Notes under the pieces: model-generated
What the model was told of the DNA's origin: nothing
What the model saw: only the letters and a program-made list of their open reading frames with translations
Databases searched by the model: none
Origin: a virus
Length of the DNA stretch: 49,746 bases
Virus record (IMG/VR): IMGVR_UViG_3300031566_000064
Coordinates: 1-49,746 of that record
Strand: one strand, 5' to 3'
Translations under genes and position numbers: made by a program
Shown here: piece by piece, positions 39,567 to 48,007 of the stretch
How positions within the stretch are numbered: the stretch's first letter is position 1
Layout of the letters: each line of letters begins with the position of its first letter

Positions 39567-40478
39567 ATGGGCACAGTGGAAAAAACCAAAGAACAAATTT
39601 ACGCAGAATTAACAAAGGATTTCGATAAGAACGACCTTGAGTGGCGTGTTGGTATGGGTGGTGTAAAAGAGGGCAAACCTTGGGCGAAGATACTTGCATA
39701 TACCACTTTACGAGGTGTTCAAACAAGACTCGATACTGTAGTAGGTTTTGAAAACTGGAAGAACGAATATCAGTCGGGTCCGAATGGCGGGATAATGTGC
39801 GGACTGTCAATCAGAATAAATGGAGAATGGTTGACAAAATGGGATGGTTCGGATAATAAAGGTTCGTCAGATGATGACTCCATAAAAGGCGGATTTTCCG
39901 GTTCCATGAAAAGAGCCGCAGTTCAATGGGGCATGGGTAGGCATTTATATTATATCGGTGATACTTGGGCTGTATTTAATGATAACGGACAGCACACAAT
40001 GAAAGAGGGTGGTAGGTTTTATAAATGGGATCCGCCCAAAGAATGTGTTACTGCTATTCCCGGAAAACCGCCAGTAACACAGCAAAACCCCCCAGAAACC
40101 AATCAAAAGCCAGAAACGAAGAAACCACCAGTAGCACAGCAAAAACCGCCGGACGCTGTAAATCAGCAGGTAACAGCAAAACCGCCGGACCGGGATCCCA
40201 GCGAAAAAGACTCGTCAATAAATCAGCAAAAGGCTATTTACGCAATCGGGACGAGTGAACGCAAATGGGATGTAGATACCATGAGAGCTGTTATTAGCAA
40301 GTTTATTGGCAGACCTATTACGAAGACAAAAGAACTGTCGATGAATGAGGCCAGAGAAGTTATTAATATGATGAAAGACGGTGAAAAGGCCACAGAACTT
40401 CTCAATTCATTGGCAAATCCTGAGTCAAATTATCCGTACGAAAACAATACAGACTATGAAGATTCGCTGCCCTTCTAA
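39567..40478 (+). CDS. Rad52/Rad22-like single-strand annealing protein
   Basis: 303 aa. The first 160 residues carry the Rad52-like core: FDKNDLEWRVGMGGVKEGKP, ILAYTTLRGVQTRLDTVVGF, FSGSMKRAAVQWGMGRHLYY. A Pro/Gln-rich linker (about 160-220) follows, then a small C-terminal helical domain with PSEKDSSINQQKAIYAIG. It anneals complementary single strands and works with the adjacent exonuclease, like other phage annealase/exonuclease pairs. CTGGAGGAC precedes ATG 39567. Confidence 0.87.
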   Translation: MGTVEKTKEQIYAELTKDFDKNDLEWRVGMGGVKEGKPWAKILAYTTLRGVQTRLDTVVGFENWKNEYQSGPNGGIMCGLSIRINGEWLTKWDGSDNKGSSDDDSIKGGFSGSMKRAAVQWGMGRHLYYIGDTWAVFNDNGQHTMKEGGRFYKWDPPKECVTAIPGKPPVTQQNPPETNQKPETKKPPVAQQKPPDAVNQQVTAKPPDRDPSEKDSSINQQKAIYAIGTSERKWDVDTMRAVISKFIGRPITKTKELSMNEAREVINMMKDGEKATELLNSLANPESNYPYENNTDYEDSLPF

Positions 40479-40538
40479 CGAACGTTACGAGCTCGGGCGA
40501 TACGCACAAATAAACGTTAGTAACCGAAAGGAAATACA

Positions 40539-41225
40539 ATGTCAGAACCGCAACCTATTAAGACTCATTACGAACCGAAGAAAAAATACACGAAAGCACA
40601 TCAGCGTTACAAGACAGCAGACGGAACTGTTGTTCCCGGTGTTACCACTATTCTCGGAATGTGGGGAGAGGGACAGTATAGCTTAATGGCTTGGTGCAGA
40701 AAAGAAGCACTTGCAGGAAACGACCCGAATTTAATATCTGCAGAGGCGGCGACAATAGGCACTATAACGCACGAAATGGTTGCCGGCAAGATACTCGGCT
40801 ATGAACCTGATTTGACGAACTACGCACCTAATCACCTACAGAAAGCCCGGAACGGTTTTGATGGTTTTATAATGTGGAATAAAGATTATACAATCAATTA
40901 CACGGATGTTGAACGATATGTTGTAAGCGAAAAATATCGGTTCGGTGGCGCGCTCGATTTGCTCGGGACGAGAGATGGCAAAACCATATTGCTCGACCTT
41001 AAGACCGGGAATGGTGTTTATAAAACTCACAAAGCGCAGGTTTCAGCTTATAAACACGCATATGAAGAAATGACAGGTATTAAGATTGATGAGTGCCATA
41101 TTCTTAACACTAACCGGGAAACCGGAGCGTTCACTCATTATTCGTTAAGTGAAAACGATATTGAGGTTGGATGGCAGGTGTTTGAGCATTGTCTTGGATT
41201 ATATAAACTTAATAAACAATTTTAA
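40539..41225 (+). CDS. PD-(D/E)XK exonuclease
   Basis: 228 aa. Motifs: GTITHEMV (His78), RFGGALDLLG (Asp140), TILLDLKTGNG (Asp153, Lys155) and KAQVSAYKHAYE (Gln167). These are the RecB/Cas4-like nuclease residues. It follows the annealing protein and should make the 3' single strands the annealase uses. Normal length; GAAAGGAAA precedes ATG 40539. Confidence 0.85.
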   Translation: MSEPQPIKTHYEPKKKYTKAHQRYKTADGTVVPGVTTILGMWGEGQYSLMAWCRKEALAGNDPNLISAEAATIGTITHEMVAGKILGYEPDLTNYAPNHLQKARNGFDGFIMWNKDYTINYTDVERYVVSEKYRFGGALDLLGTRDGKTILLDLKTGNGVYKTHKAQVSAYKHAYEEMTGIKIDECHILNTNRETGAFTHYSLSENDIEVGWQVFEHCLGLYKLNKQF

Positions 41226-41236
41226 AGGAGGTTTTT

Positions 41237-41401
41237 TTGGGCAAAATACGCTCTATAATAATTACTGCAATAGGCTACATATCCGCAGCGGCATATATAG
41301 TGATGATTTATGTTCTACTGTTATTTTTAACTTCGTTTGCTGTCGGCATTACGTTGTGGCTTATTAAATATGGTTTCACGCTCGGATATGGACTCTTGTG
41401 A
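41237..41401 (+). CDS. Small two-span membrane protein, 54 aa
   Basis: TTG 41237 lies just after AAAGGAGG. Nearly the whole chain is hydrophobic (SIIITAIGYISAAAYIVMIY then VLLLFLTSFAVGITLWLI). Its TGA overlaps the ATG of the next membrane protein, so the two are coupled and may form a complex. Unknown role. Confidence 0.55.
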   Translation: MGKIRSIIITAIGYISAAAYIVMIYVLLLFLTSFAVGITLWLIKYGFTLGYGLL

Positions 41402-41571
41402 TGTTAGAGCATATACTTCCACCGATTATAGCAGTAAGTTTATGGTGTTCAGTATTTACTGTGAACGAGGTTTATAAGCGAAAAGCGTTTCCGAAACTTG
41501 TCAAGAACTTAATATATATACACGTTGTCGGTTACGATTTACTTCTCATTGTTGTTTATTTGCTATTTTAA
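41401..41571 (+). CDS. Small two-span membrane protein, 56 aa
   Basis: ATG 41401 overlaps the preceding TGA. Two hydrophobic segments (ILPPIIAVSLWCSVFTV and VVGYDLLLIVVYLLF) flank a basic loop (YKRKAFPKLVKN). The topology resembles small phage membrane modulators; no family recognised. Confidence 0.55.
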   Translation: MLEHILPPIIAVSLWCSVFTVNEVYKRKAFPKLVKNLIYIHVVGYDLLLIVVYLLF

Positions 41572-41583
41572 CAGGAGGACAGA

Positions 41584-42078
41584 ATGGAAATAAAAGAGAA
41601 ATTAAAATTACGGAAACAGGTGGAAACGAAAAGTGGTAAAAAATGGCTTGAATTGAGAGGAGAAGAAACTCTATGGTTGCTTTTCGTTACTTTAGCCGGA
41701 TGTGATTTTACAGCAAGAGGAAATAAAATAATGTCAGAAAAGTTGACTCCTCTGTCTCTGAAAGACGGATTCCGAACAATAACTCCGAAAGTCTGGCAGA
41801 AATATCGGTCGAGCAGGAAAGATTTGAAATGGAAGATGTTCGCGGCAAATCGCAAACCGAAACCGGAACTTGATGTTCCTATTCTCGGCAAATTGATTCC
41901 GCTCATAGATTCCGGATTAACCGGTGTTCCTTATAACGGAGAGCCGTGGATAAGGGAAACCTTAAGCAACAGGAAATGTCCACATTGTGGCAAAGGAATT
42001 GATATTGTTTCGCTTTACATTATTCCGAAAATTCGCATAGAAATTCCTGCAAAAGATGATATAAAACCGGAGGGATGA
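41584..42078 (+). CDS. Hypothetical zinc-finger protein, 164 aa
   Basis: A basic, mixed N-terminal domain (KLRKQVETKSGKKWLELRGE then ETLWLLFVTLAG) is followed by a C-terminal CPHCGKG half-ribbon and a beta-rich end. ACAGGAGGACAG precedes ATG 41584. It sits directly before the replication initiator and may be a replication accessory; this is inference. Confidence 0.6.
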   Translation: MEIKEKLKLRKQVETKSGKKWLELRGEETLWLLFVTLAGCDFTARGNKIMSEKLTPLSLKDGFRTITPKVWQKYRSSRKDLKWKMFAANRKPKPELDVPILGKLIPLIDSGLTGVPYNGEPWIRETLSNRKCPHCGKGIDIVSLYIIPKIRIEIPAKDDIKPEG

Positions 42079-42079
42079 A

Positions 42080-43039
42080 GTGGCAAGACCTATTAAAAAA
42101 GGCTTGGATTATTTTCCGTTAGATACTGACATGGACTTGGATGATAAAATTGTGTTGATTGAAGCCCGGCACGGAATGGTTGGTTTTGCTATTATTGTGA
42201 AGCTCCTTATGAAAATTTATGGTATTGGTTATTTCTATGAATGGAATGAGGAAAAGCTATTGTTGTTCTGTAACCGGGCCGGAGGTGATGCCGAAATGAT
42301 AGAGGCGGTCGTTGCCGATGCCTTAAAATGGGGAGTATTCGATAAGAAATTATACGACAAATATGGAATATTAACTTCGGCGGGTATTCAGGACAGATAC
42401 TTCCGTGCTATTTACAAGAGAGCAACTATTACCATAACAAAAGAGTATAAGCTTATTGACCTTGCAAAATATCCGAAGCTCGAAGCCGTTAGTGTCGAAA
42501 GTGTAGAAAAGAAAAAGCCGAAAGCCGAAAAGAAAAAACCTACTGAAAAGGTTAAATACCATGATGAGATATATCTGACATCAGAAGAATACGACAGGTT
42601 GGTTGCCGACTTTGGCAAGAGAATAACCGATGCCGAAATACTCGATGCTGATGCTTATTTGAGTCAAGGGAATAACCGAAAGAATTATTCAGACCACAAC
42701 AAGATGATCCGAACATGGCTCAGAAGAAAGGGGATTGACAGAGTTCAGGACTCATTGGTAAAGCCTAAGGCCGAAACTCCAGAGGTTGTAGTTGATATAA
42801 AATACAAGCTATTGAGCGAAGTTCACCCGGATTGGGATGAAGAAATAAAAGATGATGTTAACGCACAGTCGTATGATAGCTGGTTTAAGAGTATTTATGT
42901 AGTCAAGGAAAACAAAGAAAAGATACTGCTGTTCGTTACTGATGATTATCAGGTCCAATGGTTACATGAGCATTATGAAGATGTTATGAAAAAGTGCATT
43001 AAAAAACTGTTTAAATTCACCTCGGAGATTGGAGAGTAA
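42080..43039 (+). CDS. Replication initiator: DUF4373 plus DnaA N-terminal-like domain
   Basis: 319 aa from GTG 42080 (CCGGAGG upstream). The N-terminal 110 residues (ARPIKKGLDYFPLDTDMDLD, EARHGMVGFAIIVKLLMKIY, WNEEKLLLFCNRAGG) match the Lin1244/DUF4373 winged-helix domain of phage replication proteins. A Lys/Pro-rich linker follows. The last 80 residues (AQSYDSWFKSIYVVKENKEK, VTDDYQVQWLHEHYEDVMKK) resemble DnaA domain I, which binds DnaB helicase. It probably recruits the host helicase to the phage origin. Confidence 0.75.
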   Translation: MARPIKKGLDYFPLDTDMDLDDKIVLIEARHGMVGFAIIVKLLMKIYGIGYFYEWNEEKLLLFCNRAGGDAEMIEAVVADALKWGVFDKKLYDKYGILTSAGIQDRYFRAIYKRATITITKEYKLIDLAKYPKLEAVSVESVEKKKPKAEKKKPTEKVKYHDEIYLTSEEYDRLVADFGKRITDAEILDADAYLSQGNNRKNYSDHNKMIRTWLRRKGIDRVQDSLVKPKAETPEVVVDIKYKLLSEVHPDWDEEIKDDVNAQSYDSWFKSIYVVKENKEKILLFVTDDYQVQWLHEHYEDVMKKCIKKLFKFTSEIGE

Positions 43040-43040
43040 A

Positions 43041-43415
43041 ATGACTACAAAACTTGAAACAATCAAACTCGACGATGTAGAGTATGTAAGACTTGACAGT
43101 ATCACTTCACAGAAAGCTGAAGTACTTGACGGTATGGAATATGTAATAGTCCGCACATATTCAGCCGGTGTATTTGCGGGGTATCTGAAATCAAGGAATG
43201 GCAAAGAAATAGTGCTCGCTAATGCAAGACGTTTGTGGTATTGGGATGGCGCAGCCTCACTTTCACAACTTGCAACGGAAGGCGTGAGCAAACCACAAAA
43301 CTGTAAATTCCCCTGTGAAGTTGATGCAATAACTCTTACAGAAGCAATCGAAATTATACCATGCACAGAAAAGGCACGGTTAAGTATTAAAGGAGTGAAA
43401 ATATGGAAAAGCTAA
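43041..43415 (+). CDS. DUF6948-like protein, 124 aa
   Basis: ATG 43041 follows GGAGAG. The block YVIVRTYSAGVFAGYLKSRN then GKEIVLANARRLWYWDGAAS and LSQLATEGVSKPQNCKFPCE matches a widespread phage protein often placed just before Gly-rich repeat genes. Function unknown. The next gene starts inside its 3' end. Confidence 0.7.
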   Translation: MTTKLETIKLDDVEYVRLDSITSQKAEVLDGMEYVIVRTYSAGVFAGYLKSRNGKEIVLANARRLWYWDGAASLSQLATEGVSKPQNCKFPCEVDAITLTEAIEIIPCTEKARLSIKGVKIWKS

Positions 43416-43798
43416 ATTACTGTTACGGTTACGGTTTCGGTTCCGGTGACGGTGACGGTTACGGTTCCGGTTACGGTGACGGTTCCGGTTACGGTTACGG
43501 TTCCGGTTACGGTTCCGGTTCCGGTTCCGGTTCCGGTTCCGGTGACGGTTCCGGTTACTGTTACGGTTCCGGTGACGGTGACGGTTACGGTGACGGTTCC
43601 GGTTCCGGTTACGGTTACGGTTACGGTTTCGGTTCCGGTGACGGTTCCGGTTACGGTTACGGTTCCGGTTACGGTTCCGGTGACGGTGACGGTTCCGGTT
43701 CCGGTTACGGTTACGGTGACGGTTCCGGTTCCGGTTACGGTTACGGTTACGGTTTCGGTTCCGGTGACGGTGACGGTTACGGTTCCGGTTACGGTTGA
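43403..43798 (+). CDS. Glycine-dipeptide repeat protein, 131 aa
   Basis: After MEKLNYC nearly the entire chain is X-Gly dipeptides, with X being Tyr, Ser, Asp, Phe or Cys, about 62 in a row (for example GYGSGYGDGSGYGYGSG). It is encoded by hexanucleotides GGTTAC, GGTTCC, GGTGAC and GGTTTC. The start overlaps the preceding gene. The product is probably disordered or phase-separating; DG-rich stretches might bind calcium. Similar genes follow DUF6948 genes in other phages, so the pairing is unlikely to be chance. Confidence 0.7.
   Translation: MEKLNYCYGYGFGSGDGDGYGSGYGDGSGYGYGSGYGSGSGSGSGSGDGSGYCYGSGDGDGYGDGSGSGYGYGYGFGSGDGSGYGYGSGYGSGDGDGSGSGYGYGDGSGSGYGYGYGFGSGDGDGYGSGYG
43421..43797 (+). 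repeat. Hexanucleotide tandem array (GGTTMC/GGTGAC)
   Basis: About 62 six-base units with GGT fixed and the second triplet varying. All three frames of the + strand stay open; the frame from 43446 would encode a Thr-Val/Pro-Val repeat to 43868. Gain or loss of units keeps the frame, so length should vary between isolates. Confidence 0.85.
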
Positions 43799-43854
43799 AG
43801 GTATTTTAATTGAACATTATTTAGAATCGTTAATAATAAAAATTGGAGAACAAA

Positions 43855-44127
43855 ATGAGAATTCTTAAATTTGAAATGCGCGACGAGGTAAAAGACGTTA
43901 TTACTGGCTTTAAAGGCGTGGTAATAGCAAGGACTGAATGGAGCAATGGTTGTGTTCGATATACCTTAATGCCAAAGGCTTTAAAAGATGGCATTCCTCA
44001 AGATAGTGTCACTATTGACGAAGAACAGCTTGTATTGGTTTCAAAGGCAAAGAAGAAAGAAGTAGCTCCGTCTGGTGGAGAAAGGCAAAATTTCACGCTC
44101 AATCACATGAACCCTAAAAAACAATAA
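43855..44127 (+). CDS. Conserved phage protein with TGFKGVVIA motif, 90 aa
   Basis: ATG 43855 follows TTGGAGAA. DEVKDVITGFKGVVIARTEW then SNGCVRYTLMPKAL, and IDEEQLVLVSK, form a small SH3/KOW-like barrel found in many phages. Its role is unknown; translation or replication accessory roles have no support here. Confidence 0.65.
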   Translation: MRILKFEMRDEVKDVITGFKGVVIARTEWSNGCVRYTLMPKALKDGIPQDSVTIDEEQLVLVSKAKKKEVAPSGGERQNFTLNHMNPKKQ

Positions 44128-44158
44128 TTACAATAACCAATTAACCGGAGGAAAGCAA

Positions 44159-44764
44159 ATGTCAGAGAAAAAAATTGAACTCGTTTTCGTAAAGTATGAA
44201 TTCACGCCGGCAGAAATGATGGAGATTGCAGGAGAAATGGCAAGACACCATCAGGAAAGAAAGGCTACAGATGACGAAAGAAAAAGTGCCGCGAGTCAGT
44301 TCAAAGCAACGATTGATGTTCACGATGCACAGCTTAATGTGTTATCAGAGAACTACCGGAGTGGATATGTTTACAGAAATCTTGAGTGTCATGTGGAATT
44401 TGATTTCATTGAAAAAGTCAGGAGATACATCCGCCCAGACACCGGAGAGATAGTAAAAATAGAGCCGCTAAAAGAAGAGGATTATCAAACATCTTTATAT
44501 GACGAGTTTGCGAAGTTAAATAAGGTTGCTCCGAAAGACGAAATCGAATTAACACCTGCAGAGAAGCCGGAAGATGAAGATTGCCAAGAAACACTTGCGG
44601 GTGCATTTGGCAAGATTGATGAAACTATCACAAAAGATTATGATCACAGGAAAGAGGAATACTCGAAATTGACTCCGGCCGAACAAGATGAGTATTCTAA
44701 AATATCAAGTACGGAGCAAGTTGAACCGTTACCGCCCGAAGATGAGGCAGAGTTAGAATTCTAA
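44159..44764 (+). CDS. Hypothetical protein with EYSKL repeat tail, 201 aa
   Basis: CCGGAGGA precedes ATG 44159. The N-terminal 100 residues are a mixed domain (FTPAEMMEIAGEMARHHQER, RNLECHVEFDFIEKVRRYIR); the tail is acidic and contains two imperfect copies of EYSKLTPAEQ (EEYSKLTPAEQ, DEYSKISSTEQ). The second copy (44687-44725) is almost identical in DNA to 22341-22379 in a structural gene. Unrecognised family. Confidence 0.65.
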   Translation: MSEKKIELVFVKYEFTPAEMMEIAGEMARHHQERKATDDERKSAASQFKATIDVHDAQLNVLSENYRSGYVYRNLECHVEFDFIEKVRRYIRPDTGEIVKIEPLKEEDYQTSLYDEFAKLNKVAPKDEIELTPAEKPEDEDCQETLAGAFGKIDETITKDYDHRKEEYSKLTPAEQDEYSKISSTEQVEPLPPEDEAELEF

Positions 44765-44790
44765 ACTGGAGAAAATAATCAAAAAAACAC

Positions 44791-44819
44791 TTGACAAACC
44801 AAACATTAACGATTATACT
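44791..44819 (+). promoter_or_regulatory. Sigma70-type promoter before the RecN-like gene
   Basis: TTGACA (44791-44796), a 17-bp spacer and TATACT (44814-44819): near-consensus. The predicted start is near 44826, giving a leader of about 25 nt before ATG 44852. Confidence 0.85.
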
Positions 44820-44851
44820 ATAATAAACAAACAACTAAACTGGAGGACGAA

Positions 44852-46129
44852 ATGGAAAATTTGAAAGTTATCGAATTACACATTGAGAATTTCTTAAATG
44901 TGAAAGCCGTTACTATCAGGCCGGTTGACGATATTGTCAGAATTGAAGGCAAAAACAAAAACGGCAAATCAAACATTATCGATGCTATATGGGCGGCCAT
45001 TGGTGGCAAGGAAGAAGGCCCTCGTCAACCTGTCCGCCTTGGAGAGGAGTCTGCGACCATTATTGTGGACTTGGGCGATATAATAGTGCGCCGGCGGTTC
45101 ACAGGAAACAATACCTACCTTGACGTTAAGAACAGTGAAGGCATGGTATTCCAGACCCCACAAAAGATACTCGACACGCTGTTTACAAAAATATCAATAG
45201 ACCCGAGCCGGTTTATGACGATGAGCAATCCTATGCGAAAAGGTTATTTGCTCGAACTGACTGGCAAGAAAGCAGATATTGAACTACTTGACGAAAAAAG
45301 AAAAGAAATATACAATAACAGGAGCGATGTCAACAGAGCAGTTACGCAGCTCAAGGCAAAGTTGAAAGACGCTCCGGAATATGAGCATATCGAGGAAGTG
45401 TCTGCAGGTGAATTGATTGATGCAATTAACGAGGCAAATATTCAGTCAAGTAAAAAGGCACATCTCATAAGCGATATTGCTGATGCTCAATCTACCGTCC
45501 TGGCTAATCAAGAGAGAATATCGCAGTTAAAGAAAGCGGTTGTTGAGCTGCTTTGTGATATTGAACAGATGGAGGCTGAAGTCGATGCTATTGTTGTCCC
45601 AGATGTGGAATTGCTCAAGGTAGAACTGAAAGCGTCTGAGGAAACAAATCGCAAGGCCCGGGAAATGGAAAATATTGCAATACAGACGAAAGAACTCAAG
45701 GAGCAAGAAATATCTGCTGAAAACCTGACTAAACTTATTTACGGTCTTGATAGCGAAAAGCAGGAGTTACTTCTCAAGTCGAAACTTCCGATTGAAAACC
45801 TTGAAATAACCGATGATGATATATTGATTGCAGGTATTCCGTTCGATGATTTGAGTTCATCAGAGCAGATAAAAATCTCAATCAATATCGCCTTAAGCCA
45901 GAACCCGAAACTCCGAGTATTGAGGATGGAAGGCTCGTTCATGGACAGCGAAAGCATGGAAGAAATAAAGCAGTTCGCCAAAGAGAAGAACGTCCAACTC
46001 TGGATTGAAGTCGTTACGGATGAGCCTAAAGCCGGATTTCATATTGTGAACGGAGAAGTAAGTTCACAACCCGACACAGAAAACACCGTTAACGATGAAA
46101 TAAGCCCTGATGAGGACGTATTATTTTAA
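44852..46129 (+). CDS. SMC/RecN-like AAA ATPase
   Basis: 425 aa. Walker A is GKNKNGKS (33-40) after the usual IELHIENFLNVKAVTI strand. A coiled-coil middle (about 150-290) separates it from the signature LSSSEQIKISINIALSQNP and RMEGSFMDSESMEEIKQF (Walker B region, with the Asp/Glu pair partly replaced: RMEGSF). The layout is that of a small RecF/RecN/SbcC-type ATPase that binds DNA ends or gaps. CTGGAGGACG precedes ATG 44852. It probably works with the annealase and exonuclease upstream. Confidence 0.85.
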   Translation: MENLKVIELHIENFLNVKAVTIRPVDDIVRIEGKNKNGKSNIIDAIWAAIGGKEEGPRQPVRLGEESATIIVDLGDIIVRRRFTGNNTYLDVKNSEGMVFQTPQKILDTLFTKISIDPSRFMTMSNPMRKGYLLELTGKKADIELLDEKRKEIYNNRSDVNRAVTQLKAKLKDAPEYEHIEEVSAGELIDAINEANIQSSKKAHLISDIADAQSTVLANQERISQLKKAVVELLCDIEQMEAEVDAIVVPDVELLKVELKASEETNRKAREMENIAIQTKELKEQEISAENLTKLIYGLDSEKQELLLKSKLPIENLEITDDDILIAGIPFDDLSSSEQIKISINIALSQNPKLRVLRMEGSFMDSESMEEIKQFAKEKNVQLWIEVVTDEPKAGFHIVNGEVSSQPDTENTVNDEISPDEDVLF

Positions 46130-46191
46130 ACATAACATAAACTACTGGAAAAAAAGAAAGAGTACATAAATAACAATTAAACAAACTATTA

Positions 46192-46220
46192 AAAACCCTA
46201 TGCGGTGCTTTTGCTCTTTC
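46192..46220 (+). repeat. 29-bp direct repeat upstream of 46251 gene
   Basis: The 29 bases here, starting AAAACCCTATGCGG and ending GCTCTTTC, are identical to 47146-47174. Both copies lie 30-50 bases before a gene start and after an AT-rich stretch, so a shared regulatory RNA element or protein site is likely. In this copy CCCT can pair with AGGG at 46223-46226. Confidence 0.75.
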
Positions 46221-46250
46221 ACAGGGCAAAAAAAACTTAAGGATAAAACC

Positions 46251-46658
46251 ATGAAAACTGACTGGAAATGGGAAGTAGAATTACATCGAGTAACGGGTGT
46301 TGATGACGGTGAGTGTCGTGTCGTAGTTGCAGAAATATTCGGCAAAAATACAGAAGAAATCGAAGAACATGGCAAATTGATTGCAAACGCAGAACGATTA
46401 AAATTAGCTTTAGAAGATATGTGCTATCAGTATGCCTATTGGAATGGTAGTGTCGGGGGCTTAACAACGGGTGGGCTATCTGCCCTTGAGGATGCCTTTG
46501 ACTTTCTCGGCTGGGATGACCCGCATATTGCACCAGACGCATGGTGTGATGAATCTGGATGTAAAGAACGGTATACTTGCGGAACACCTACGCCGAACGG
46601 ATATAGAAAGACATGTGGTAAACATATACCACGTGTAGAAGAAACCATAAAAGAATAG
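46251..46658 (+). CDS. Hypothetical protein, 135 aa
   Basis: ATG 46251 follows AAGGA. A helical first half (IFGKNTEEIEEHGKLIANAE) leads to CYQYAYWNGSVGGLTTGGLS and a Cys-rich end (WCDESGCKERYTCGT, KTCGKH) that could bind zinc. The in-frame upstream part (from 46200) overlaps the 29-bp repeat and lacks a ribosome site. Unrecognised. Confidence 0.6.
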   Translation: MKTDWKWEVELHRVTGVDDGECRVVVAEIFGKNTEEIEEHGKLIANAERLKLALEDMCYQYAYWNGSVGGLTTGGLSALEDAFDFLGWDDPHIAPDAWCDESGCKERYTCGTPTPNGYRKTCGKHIPRVEETIKE

Positions 46659-46669
46659 AGGTTCAAAAA

Positions 46670-47086
46670 ATGATGACTACTGACGAACGCCTTGACTGGT
46701 TAATTGACATTGGAAAATGCTCCAATAACATCGCAAAAGAAGATGTTAGAAAAATAGTCGCACATCATGCACGAGCAATAAGAAACTCAATAGAACTTGA
46801 TTATAAAGATATAAAAATCATGCAAGAAATTCAGGATGAACGATTATCTCAAGATAAAGAATGGAAAGAGCAGAATCATCATCCATTTAGATGGATGTCT
46901 ATACTCATGGAAGAAGTTGGCGAAGCATCAAAGGCACTTCCGGAAGGTTCATTATTAAAATATAGGGACGAAATGATACAGGTGGCTGCTGTTGCTGTGG
47001 CGGCGATTGGATGTTTTGAAAGAGGAAAGTGGGATAAGCAAGAAGAAATTGAAAGAAAGGCACATCTTTATGATATTGGCTTATAA
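46670..47086 (+). CDS. MazG-like nucleotide pyrophosphohydrolase
   Basis: 138 aa. The C-terminal half has RWMSILMEEVGEASKAL and LKYRDEMIQVAAVAVAAIGC, the EExxE...D pattern of all-alpha NTP pyrophosphohydrolases (MazG/dUTPase-like). Such phage enzymes may clear non-standard nucleotides or alarmone precursors. The first Glu cluster is EEVGE. Tandem ATGs at 46670 and 46673; GAGGT lies upstream. Confidence 0.75.
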   Translation: MMTTDERLDWLIDIGKCSNNIAKEDVRKIVAHHARAIRNSIELDYKDIKIMQEIQDERLSQDKEWKEQNHHPFRWMSILMEEVGEASKALPEGSLLKYRDEMIQVAAVAVAAIGCFERGKWDKQEEIERKAHLYDIGL

Positions 47087-47145
47087 TTATTTATGGAAGG
47101 ATTGTAAAGACGTGAGGAAACCATGAATATTTAAAAACTTTATTT

Positions 47146-47174
47146 AAAACCCTATGCGGTGCTTTTGCTCTTTC
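47146..47174 (+). repeat. 29-bp direct repeat upstream of Gp37/Gp68-like gene
   Basis: Exact second copy of 46192-46220. Here GCGGTG within the repeat can pair with CACCGC just beyond it (47156-47161 with 47175-47180), giving a hairpin that the first copy cannot form fully. Confidence 0.75.
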
Positions 47175-47221
47175 CACCGCTAAATAAAAAGACAAACTAA
47201 TGACATATTTAGGAGGGCATA

Positions 47222-48007
47222 ATGCCGACAAAAATAGAATGGTGCGATGAGACATGGAATTGTGCAGTTGGTTGTACGAAAATTAAGCAATCGTGCCGCT
47301 ATTGTTTCGCTGAACGAATCCACAACCGCTGGCATATAGCATTTATGCGTGGGAAGAATTTCCCGATGCAATACGCGAAGCCATTTTCGAACGTGCAATG
47401 TATATCAAGTCGATTGCAGCAGCCGTATCATTGGAAGCGCAAAAGAAACATATTTGTTAATTCCATGTCGGATGTTTTTCATAAGGATGTGCCTTTTGTG
47501 TTCACAGAGCAGCTTTGGGAAACGATGTATAATTGTAATGGCATTGAACATCCACAGCATAACTTTCTCATATTGACGAAACGTCCGGAGAATGCTGTTG
47601 AATTTCAGAAGCACATGGAAAGCAAGTTTATGCTGACTTGGTATGATAATATTTGGATTGGTATATCGGTTTCCACTCAAAAAGATTTGGACGAAATGAT
47701 GCTGGTGTTCGATGAGATTGACTCTAAAAACAAGTTTTTGTCTGTGGAGCCGATGTTGGGCGAAATTAACTTTGAAAACCACTTGCACGGCATATCGTGG
47801 TGTATATTTGGGTGTGAGAGCGGAAAACAAGCACGTCCCATGAATGAGAATTGGGTTAGAAAGGCGATAGCACAGTGCAAAGAAAACGACATCCCGGTGT
47901 TCTACAAACAACGAATGGAAGGCAAGAAACTAATAAAAATGCCGTTATTGGACGGAAGGTGTTATAACGAGTTTCCGAAGGAACTTTCCTGGAAAGAAAA
48001 ATTATGA
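47222..48007 (+). CDS. Phage Gp37/Gp68-like (DUF5131) Fe-S protein
   Basis: 261 aa. KIEWCDETWNCAVGCTKIKQ then SCRYCFAERIHNRW carries the three-Cys motif (CTKIKQSCRYC) of the Gp37/Gp68 family, thought to be radical-SAM-like with a 4Fe-4S cluster. Other family blocks: IFVNSMSDVFHKDVP, FLILTKRPENAVEF, NIWIGISVSTQKDLD, FLSVEPMLGEINF. The substrate is unknown. AGGAGGGC precedes ATG 47222. It is often found near phage DNA-modification genes, which fits the PP-loop and methyltransferase genes here. Confidence 0.82.
   Translation: MPTKIEWCDETWNCAVGCTKIKQSCRYCFAERIHNRWHIAFMRGKNFPMQYAKPFSNVQCISSRLQQPYHWKRKRNIFVNSMSDVFHKDVPFVFTEQLWETMYNCNGIEHPQHNFLILTKRPENAVEFQKHMESKFMLTWYDNIWIGISVSTQKDLDEMMLVFDEIDSKNKFLSVEPMLGEINFENHLHGISWCIFGCESGKQARPMNENWVRKAIAQCKENDIPVFYKQRMEGKKLIKMPLLDGRCYNEFPKELSWKEKL

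Noticed and set aside
43446-43868. 140-aa Thr-Val/Pro-Val repeat frame
   Set aside because: It is an out-of-frame reading of the hexanucleotide array, which has no stops in any frame; it starts inside the array without its own ribosome site.
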